Both the position numbers and the translations under genes were made by a program. From contig NC_059303.1 of assembly GCF_017591435.1 (NCBI RefSeq), forward strand, positions 9,655,360-9,719,359: 64,000 bases of DNA, in the 5' to 3' direction. The stretch is from Portunus trituberculatus (lineage: Eukaryota; Arthropoda; Malacostraca; Decapoda; Portunidae). Under the pieces are notes generated by a model. It did not search any database and was not told the origin of the DNA. It worked only from the letters and a program-made list of their open reading frames with translations. Position 1 is the stretch's first letter. Every line of letters starts with the position of its first letter. Shown here one piece after another: positions 56,295-64,000 of the stretch.

Positions 56295-57912
56295 TTCCTT
56301 TTCCTGTTCCGTTTTCTTCCTACATGGTGTGCCCAACCCGCCTCTACTCTGTTTACCCTTCTCGTTCACCAATTCCTTAACTTATGCTCTGATTTTCTCA
56401 CTGAATATACTCTGTTACTTAACACAATCACTCTTTGTTAAGGATCTCACACGTGGAGGAGCTTTAGGAGCTACTTTAATTACTATCTCGTTGTTATGAG
56501 TGATGGCTTGTGTGGCAGATCAAATTGCGTAACACACTCAAGGCATTGCTAAAACAGTAATGTCTTGTAACAAAACTGCAATTGAGTGAAGTAATTTATG
56601 TTCCTTTCACGCAAATCTTGTTGGTACAATGGATCCCGGAAACCGAGACAGTTGCATTAAGGAAACAATGGAAATAATGTAAGTAAATGAAGGAAAAGAA
56701 TAATGTTCGTGGCAAAAGTAATGAATAGATAAATACGATAAGATATTTGCATAATCAAGACTAATAGAAGAAGACTTGGACGTGCTCTGAGTGTGGTGAT
56801 CCGCATCCTGTTGGACTCAAGCCATCCACTAGGTAATGGGAGGCGCTCCTGTATCCTGAACACCCGGAGACTCTTGCTCGCCGCGCCCCCATTGAGCCGT
56901 CCTTCATACAGCCGTCACTGCCGCTCCCGCAGCCCAGTGCCAGACCTGCACACAAGAGAACGGATTACATATGAATGCTTCAGTGCAAGCGTAGATTTTC
57001 TTGCAGTGAGTTTTGGCACGGGATGTAAGTTGGTGAGGTGCATTTGAAAATTTTCCTTGATTTTCCGACAGGGAGTCGTAGTGCCGTGGTTGGTGGAGTA
57101 GGTGGAATAACAGGTAAGAGAAGCAGATGTAGCCTTGAAGTAGTGAAGGTGATGAATACCGGCAGGAATCAGTCCTGATGCACGTAAGAGTAAGGAATTA
57201 TTATTTCTATTTCAACTAACTGTTCAATGGAACGCATGAAAGGAAAGCTTCAGAGGAGCGGACGGAGAGAAGAGCCCAGCCCTTCTCTTCTCTGCTGCCT
57301 TTCGTCCATCAAGATCCACATCTGGAATCCAGAGGCCCAGCAGCCATCTGGAGGCAGCACCATCTGCTCCACTAATGGTTCTGTGGGACGACATTCCTGA
57401 GGCTCTTATCCCACCATCTGGAGGCTCGCCGGTGCCTCCGGACGCGGCTCTCAGGCACACGACTCGGGTCCTACGCCCGCCCCGTCATGGGATGCGTGGG
57501 AAGCCTGCGGGCCTGGAAGGAGTGAAGGAGACTGGTTGCTTCCAGATTGAGATTTTCGTATTTTCTCGAGTGTCGTAATTATCGTCTTCATTATGTTGAA
57601 GATTGATTGATACTTTAAGAATGTATGCTCTAGATTAACATTGTTCCAAAACCTTCCAAACTGACATTTTCTTCTATTCTTTTTTGCTGTAGTGGCACCG
57701 TAATTATTGTGTTTTGACTGTCTCAGGTGAATTAACGCTCTATGAATGGATGTGGTTCATATACCGCCATTGCTGTAAGAGGTTCCTGCGTTGAGGACTC
57801 TCCAAAATTACAAGCTGCCTCATTAGCATCGAAGTCTCGGCTCCTCATCTCATTTGGACGAAAGTGAACTGCCTATAAATAATTGCTAGAGTATGAATTA
57901 AAGTAAACTAAC

Positions 57913-57942
57913 AGCCCTCCCTCACTTAGCCCTCCCTCACTC
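57913..57942. repeat. 15 bp tandem duplication
   Basis: AGCCCTCCCTCACTT followed by AGCCCTCCCTCACTC, 32 bp before the IF-2-like exon. Confidence 0.9.
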
Positions 57943-57974
57943 AGGTCTCGACCGTAATCGCTCATCCATTGCAG

Positions 57975-58072
57975 GTTCCTTTGCATGTAAATACCAGGTT
58001 GGCGAGTCTCTTACTGTGTCTGGCTGTCGAGTGACACAGGGTCTAATTAATGCCAATAAATGCAAAGTTCTG
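57975..58072 (+). CDS. Candidate exon resembling IF-2 (mtIF2) C-terminal domain
   Basis: The segment is bounded by a CATCCATTGCAG acceptor and a CTG|GTGAGT donor. It enters with two bases of a split codon and then has 32 open codons; the other two frames contain stops. The central peptide VSGCRVTQGLINANKCKVL matches the pattern V-A-G-C-x-V-x-x-G ... R/K-V-L-R found in the last beta-barrel of translation initiation factor IF-2 (mitochondrial mtIF2 and bacteria). There it delivers initiator fMet-tRNA to the small ribosomal subunit. The residues before it (YQVGES) also fit the strand preceding that motif. No GTPase motifs of IF-2 were found in the window, so the gene would have to continue through introns outside it, or this is a remnant or chance match. 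Confidence 0.35.
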
Positions 58073-58109
58073 GTGAGTTAAAGTGTATTTGCCTCAGCTT
58101 TGCCCACAG

Positions 58110-58127
58110 CGGGACATGCCGGTGCTG
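58110..58127 (+). CDS. Possible microexon continuing the IF-2-like frame
   Basis: A short stretch after the 58072 donor ends in a pyrimidine-containing acceptor (TTTGCCCACAG). It is followed by RDMPVL and another donor-like CTG|GTGAGA. In IF-2 proteins the motif K-V-L is followed by R-D/N-G-x-V-I, so R-D-x-x-V-L is the expected continuation and phase is kept. The implied intron is only 37 nt, shorter than usual in arthropods. A (GA)n tract begins at 58139. It could be a true microexon, a decayed copy, or coincidence. Confidence 0.15.
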
Positions 58128-58136
58128 GTGAGACTG

Positions 58137-58138
<2 letters not shown>

Positions 58139-58193
<55 letters not shown>
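58139..58193. repeat. (GA)n microsatellite
   Basis: 55 bp. Confidence 0.97.
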
Positions 58194-58196
<3 letters not shown>

Positions 58197-58649
58197 GGAG
58201 AGCGTAAGTTGTTTTCCTTTTAAATTTTCTATATCATCCGTTTCTTTCTTCCCGCCTCCACTTCCTCCATACATTTTGTTAGTGTATATTTACCAGAGTG
58301 TCCTGATAATGCCGAGGGAAAATACTGACACCACCTTTAACAGCGCGATGCCTTTTATACACGTACTCATCTCCCTCCCTAGTTGAAACTCCCAACAGTA
58401 CGAAAGAAAGAGAGAGAGAAAAAAGAAGACAAAGTAACCAAATCTACTTAAATCAGAACACGAATCACAGCCGCTGAAAATTGCAAGTTAAATAAAAATG
58501 AATAAGTGAAAGGGTAATTAATGATCGCGATGCATTTAGACCAAGGAAAAAATGAGAAAGGGCAAGAGGGAGACTGTGTGGGGGGGATGGGGTGGGGGAA
58601 TGGTTGTAGGGGAAGGGAAAGCTCGAGAGGGAAAGAATGGAGGAAAAAA

Positions 58650-58745
58650 GGAGCAGTGGTAGTGGTGGTAATGGTGGTGATGGTAGCAGAGTTATGTGAT
58701 GGTGGTAGTGTTGGTAGTGGTGGTGGTAGTGGTGGTGGTGAAGGT
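58650..58745. repeat. Degenerate (GGT)n
   Basis: GGT/GAT/AGT triplets; similar scattered triplets recur to 59080. Confidence 0.85.
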
Positions 58746-58875
58746 TCGTGGTATCCTTAGGTAGATAATGGAGACAGAAGATAGGTAGTTGTGGCTGGGA
58801 GATGCGGTGGTTGTAGCGGAGAATGAGTAATGATGATAAGAGGAGGAAGCAGCGCCGAGCAAAGGGAGAAGCAGA

Positions 58876-58912
58876 TTTTTTTTTTTTTTACATTTTTTTT
58901 TTTTTTTTTTTT
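58876..58912. repeat. Poly-T pair
   Basis: 14 and 20 T residues separated by ACA. Confidence 0.95.
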
Positions 58913-60052
58913 GGCCTTGATTGCGTTGGTGATGCTCGTTTTGTGGCGGTAATGTGGGCTCTTTCGTAATGTGGTTTGTGTTGTGTGGCTGCGATGGTTG
59001 TGGGGTTGTGTTTGAAGTGATGGGCTGCTTGTAGAGTGATGGTGGTGATGATGGTGGCGTGGTGTTGTTGGTGGTATTGTGATTTGTTGTTTCTTGTAGA
59101 AAGTTGCTTTTAAATTAAAATTTTGATATTAGTGGTTGGTGGTGATGGGACAGTTCTAATAATATTACATGGGGAACTACAAATAGTGTTTTATTTTGTA
59201 TATATTTTGTTTTCTTCCTGGGATAAAACTAAAATAAGTCAAGAATAATAAATCATTGAAGATAAGAAGAAATGAAAATTGAAAACGTAGAATATCAAGT
59301 TTTGTAATAAGATTTAAAAAAAATTATGAAGATGGTAGAAGTTTTCGTAAGCACTCGTAAACACTCACATATATTCATTTCACCTTCAAAGATTTTAACA
59401 TTGTATTTCTCCTTCATTTTTCAAGCCCAGCCACGTGATACATCGTTTTATTTCTATAGTTCGTAACTTTTAACGTGATAGTAGTGCCCAGCCTTAGTGT
59501 GGAGGAAGCAAGCAAAGCAATAAAGCATATACCTGTACCTCACAGGCTCGCCCCGGCAAACAGAGCATAAGAGTACCTAGTGACCACGATGAAGGGAAGA
59601 GGGATGAGACCGTTTCCAGTGTCTCCTGCGTGTTCATAAGTCATCCTTTTCGTGTCACCGCTTTTAAGAAACTTGATGATGACTGATGACTTCTAAATGT
59701 TTCGGCTCCAAAGCAAAGGGGTGTCTTAAGCCTCGGAGACGCTGGGGACGAGGGTTTTATGATGGAACCACTCACGTGTTTCCATTTATTTCAAGGAACG
59801 CGTGAAATAGTGGATGTGTTTGTGTGTGTGGAGGTATTTGCGTATTCTTTTTGAAGTGAACGCGGTACAGAAGTAATCCCTGTATTCCTGTGTGTTAGAT
59901 CTTTTGCGATGCTGTTTTGAAGGCAGCTTTTAAATGTCTGTTTTGTGTGTCTAAGTTGTTATTTTTTATGAGTATGATTTGATGGCAACTCTTAATTTTG
60001 CATTGATGTGTAGCTCTATATAGGAAAAAAAAGCAGGAAACAAACTCTTTAG

Positions 60053-60194
<142 letters not shown>

Positions 60195-60221
60195 CAATCG
60201 ATACAAATCTAATCGTGGGCC

Positions 60222-60419
60222 ATGGGTGTGAGGATCTGGCCGTCATTAAGCAGAGCAGAAGTATCATTACGGAGCATCATGGGCCGACGTGAGGCTCCTG
60301 CAGCCCCGCCAGACAGTCACGCGGCCACAGAAGTGACTTGCCTGGGTGATGTATTTCTAGTCTTTTTTTTTTTTTTTTTTTGTCGCATCTGTTACTTTGT
60401 TCATGTCACGGGAGGTTGA
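60222..60419 (+). CDS. Unassigned open frame with good start context
   Basis: ATG in GGCCATGG context opens a frame that reads MGVRIWPSLSRAEVSLRSIM and on to ATEVTCLG before entering a poly-T run (60363-60381), which makes the end meaningless. A GG|GTGATG donor near 60345 could end an exon earlier. It lies 30 bases after a 138 bp (CA)n tract. The product is not recognised. Confidence 0.1.
   Translation: MGVRIWPSLSRAEVSLRSIMGRREAPAAPPDSHAATEVTCLGDVFLVFFFFFFCRICYFVHVTGG
60363..60381. repeat. Poly-T
   Basis: 19 T residues. Confidence 0.95.
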
Positions 60420-61552
60420 CAGTCTTTCGCTTTCCTTTTCTCCTTCTCCCTCACTCCTCCCTCGTTCATCCTTTATCCTCTTCTTATTTTTATCCTTTAT
60501 TTTTTTTCAAACTTTCCTTGCTTTCCCCTCATTCCTTCCTCATGCCCTTGTATCTCCCTCTATATTTTCCTTCTCCGATTCCTCTCCCCTCTCTCCTTTC
60601 TCACTCTCTCGCCCTGTCATCCAATCTCCCTCATCATCCCTCTTCCTCGTAGATTTTTTTTAGTTACTTTTTTTTTCCGTAACAAGTTATGAGGTAATTC
60701 ATTAATAGACCATCGGTGCTTAAGCCTCCGGATGGTCGCTTATTGGTTCGTCTGGTTCGTCTATATGAGCTGTGACGAACACCATTAGATAAATTGCCTG
60801 GATGATTGGATGAGGGAGGCGTGTCACAACTTCTTTGATAACAGTAATCGTGACAATGTGCAGATGTTATCCGTTGATCTGAGAAGAACTCGTGTACTGT
60901 ATATAGAGAAACCGTTTATTTACCACTGCTATTCCAGCTACTATCATGTCTTCAAAGGAATCTCAAAAGTATGACATATTATGCAAATTTTGAAATCATT
61001 CAATAAGGTGTCCCAACGTAGACAGTATTTTTAACAGAAAAATATGATTGTATACGTAAATTAAATGAAAACATTTCCACCATACAAACATTATAAAGTG
61101 CTCTTTATTCTGCCAGTTTGCAAAAATATATGAGTTAAATGAGCAAGGAATGAGCTATAGCAAGGAGTGACAGAAACCATCAAGACAAACCGAGCTGGTG
61201 AGGTCGTCTCTTGTTCCTCGGAGAAAGGGAGTTTCCTTTGACAAATCGCTGACTTCCAGGCCTCACTCTGGCGCGCGTCTGCAGCGCGCCAGAGACTGAT
61301 TAGTGGCGGCGAGATAATATTTCTCTCTGGTTAAGATGTTCTCTTGAGGAGACGAGAGACAAATGCTGCCTAACCCTCAGCTGACGAGGGCAACGTGGGG
61401 CTGCGGGAGCGTGATTCCTCAGAGGCGGGGCGGAGCGGTGGGCGCGGCAATGACACGAGTAATTAGTCTCGGCAGGCTGGCTTGGCTGGGAACGAAGTAC
61501 CTCAGTGGTGCAATTATGACCGATCGTGAGGTGCGACCATGAATGCCAGATG

Positions 61553-61556
<4 letters not shown>
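60420..61556. other. Unique sequence with GC-box island
   Basis: Pyrimidine-rich to 60650, AT-rich to 61150. The island 61180-61550 carries the 61266 inverted repeat, TGATTAGT and GGGGCGGAGC near 61427. Confidence 0.5.
61266..61294. repeat. Perfect GC-rich inverted repeat, 11 bp arms
   Basis: CTCTGGCGCGC (61266-61276) and its exact complement (61284-61294) around GTCTGCA. Each arm carries a GCGCGC core. Confidence 0.95.

Positions 61557-61624
<68 letters not shown>
61557..61624. repeat. (GT)n microsatellite
   Basis: 68 bp. Confidence 0.97.
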
Positions 61625-61627
<3 letters not shown>

Positions 61628-61909
61628 CTTCTAAATGTTCCTTTGAAGTTTTATTTTGTTTATACATTGCATTAGTTTTATCAGATTTCATCTGTAATAT
61701 TTAATCATGATTTAAGTTCTCTGTACGCTTTACTGTTTTATCAACATTAGTTCTTTGTTTTAATATTTTGAAGTCTTGGGGTTCAATTTGAGTTTTCTGT
61801 TATTATTGCTTAATTTATATTATGGACTGCAGTGGTTGAGATTATTAGATTCTTTTTATTAACCAGATTTATTTTTACAATACATATAGCTGTACTCAAT
61901 AAACATATA

Positions 61910-63415
<1,506 letters not shown>

Positions 63416-63494
<79 letters not shown>
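63416..63494. repeat. (CTA)n microsatellite
   Basis: 79 bp. Confidence 0.97.
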
Positions 63495-63496
<2 letters not shown>

Positions 63497-63566
63497 ATGC
63501 GAAAGTTAATATTTGCACTTCAACATAAAAAAAAAAGAAAAATGCTAAAGTCCGTATTACAATTCA

Positions 63567-63612
63567 CCACCACCACCACCACTATCATCACATCACCATT
63601 TTCATCATCATC

Positions 63613-63662
<50 letters not shown>

Positions 63663-63703
63663 CCTCCTCCTCCTCCTCCTCCTCCTCCTCCTCCTCCTCC
63701 TCC

Positions 63704-63755
<52 letters not shown>

Positions 63756-63857
63756 TACCTTCACCACCACCACCATCACCACCACCACCACCACCACCAC
63801 CACCACCACCACCACCACCACCACCACCACCACCACCACCACCACCACCACCACCAC
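63567..63857. repeat. CAC-CAT-CTC-CAT-CAC trinucleotide block
   Basis: Order is nearly mirror-like: CAC, CAT (63603-63660), CTC (63661-63704), CAT (63705-63755), CAC (63762-63857), each reached by single-base changes of the triplet. Confidence 0.96.
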
Positions 63858-64000
63858 AAACAATAACGCCGCCACAGGAACACAAAAGCAGTCTCGCAGG
63901 TGGAGGCTTCACACACTGTCTGACACGCCAGCTGGGACGCACGTTTTTCTTCCCTTCTCTTTTTCTTTTCCTATCTCCCTTTTAATTTTTCCTTCCTTGT

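Larger units (their letters stand above)
55642..57974. other. Unique sequence upstream of the IF-2-like exon
   Basis: GC-rich patches at 56790-56960 and 57230-57540 are open on both strands without a recognised product. CCATCTGGAGGC is repeated at 57344 and 57414. Confidence 0.4.

Noticed and set aside
57072..57113. 42 bp exon-like segment reading SRSAVVGGVGGIT, similar to the GTPase G2 region (GGIT) of IF-2
   Set aside because: It is GGT-triplet low-complexity sequence, and it lies only 0.9 kb before the C-terminal IF-2-like exon, leaving no room for the roughly 400 residues between. The next codon would start with G, not the expected Gln.

Overview
This window looks like nuclear DNA of a large-genome invertebrate, most likely a decapod crustacean. 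That is inference. What the sequence shows is very dense simple repeats: by my hand count about 80 long tracts covering roughly 8 kb, or 12-13% of the window. They are mainly (GA/CT)n, (GT/CA)n, (GGA/TCC)n, (CTA)n and (AT)n. Between them lie AT-moderate unique sequence and short GC/CpG-rich islands. There is no bacterial-style gene organisation, rRNA, recognisable tRNA, CRISPR array or intact transposon. Almost every long open frame is a translated microsatellite or a pyrimidine-biased stretch, and these are not called as genes.

Coding content is sparse and exon-like. I list small candidate exons supported by splice signals, open phase and codon bias, all at low to moderate confidence. On the plus strand the better ones are 13828-13895, 30268-30391 (terminal, ending in a membrane helix and a basic tail), 33951-34118 (terminal, strongly GC3-biased), 39968-40087, and 57975-58072. 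The last has a peptide resembling the C-terminal beta-barrel of mitochondrial/bacterial initiation factor IF-2. On the minus strand, 47284-47336 (start codon plus perfect donor) and 46597-46687 join in an open phase. None of these is proven, and most have no recognised homologue.

Layout: 0-9.4 kb has a pyrimidine-rich block and GA/GT/GGA tracts with duplicated spacers. 9.4-17 kb is the longest stretch with few repeats. 17-31 kb is the most repeat-dense part, with a 500 bp trinucleotide mosaic at 20.6-21.1 kb and an ACC-linked minisatellite at 26.5 kb. 31-40 kb mixes candidate exons with a 321 bp GT>TGTC>CT compound tract. 40-48 kb is repeat-poor and holds the minus-strand gene model. 48-54 kb has paired GT/CA tracts and a 15 bp minisatellite. 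54-61.5 kb has a 17 bp minisatellite and the IF-2-like exon. 61.9-62.3 kb holds the longest array, (AT)n-(CA)n, 423 bp.

A second theme is short GC/CpG-rich islands bearing homeodomain-type sites. The 10-mer TGATTAATGA occurs six times and TAATGAGTC four times, far above base-composition expectation. This fits a large intronic or intergenic region with conserved regulatory elements, but it is an inference that needs comparative genomics.
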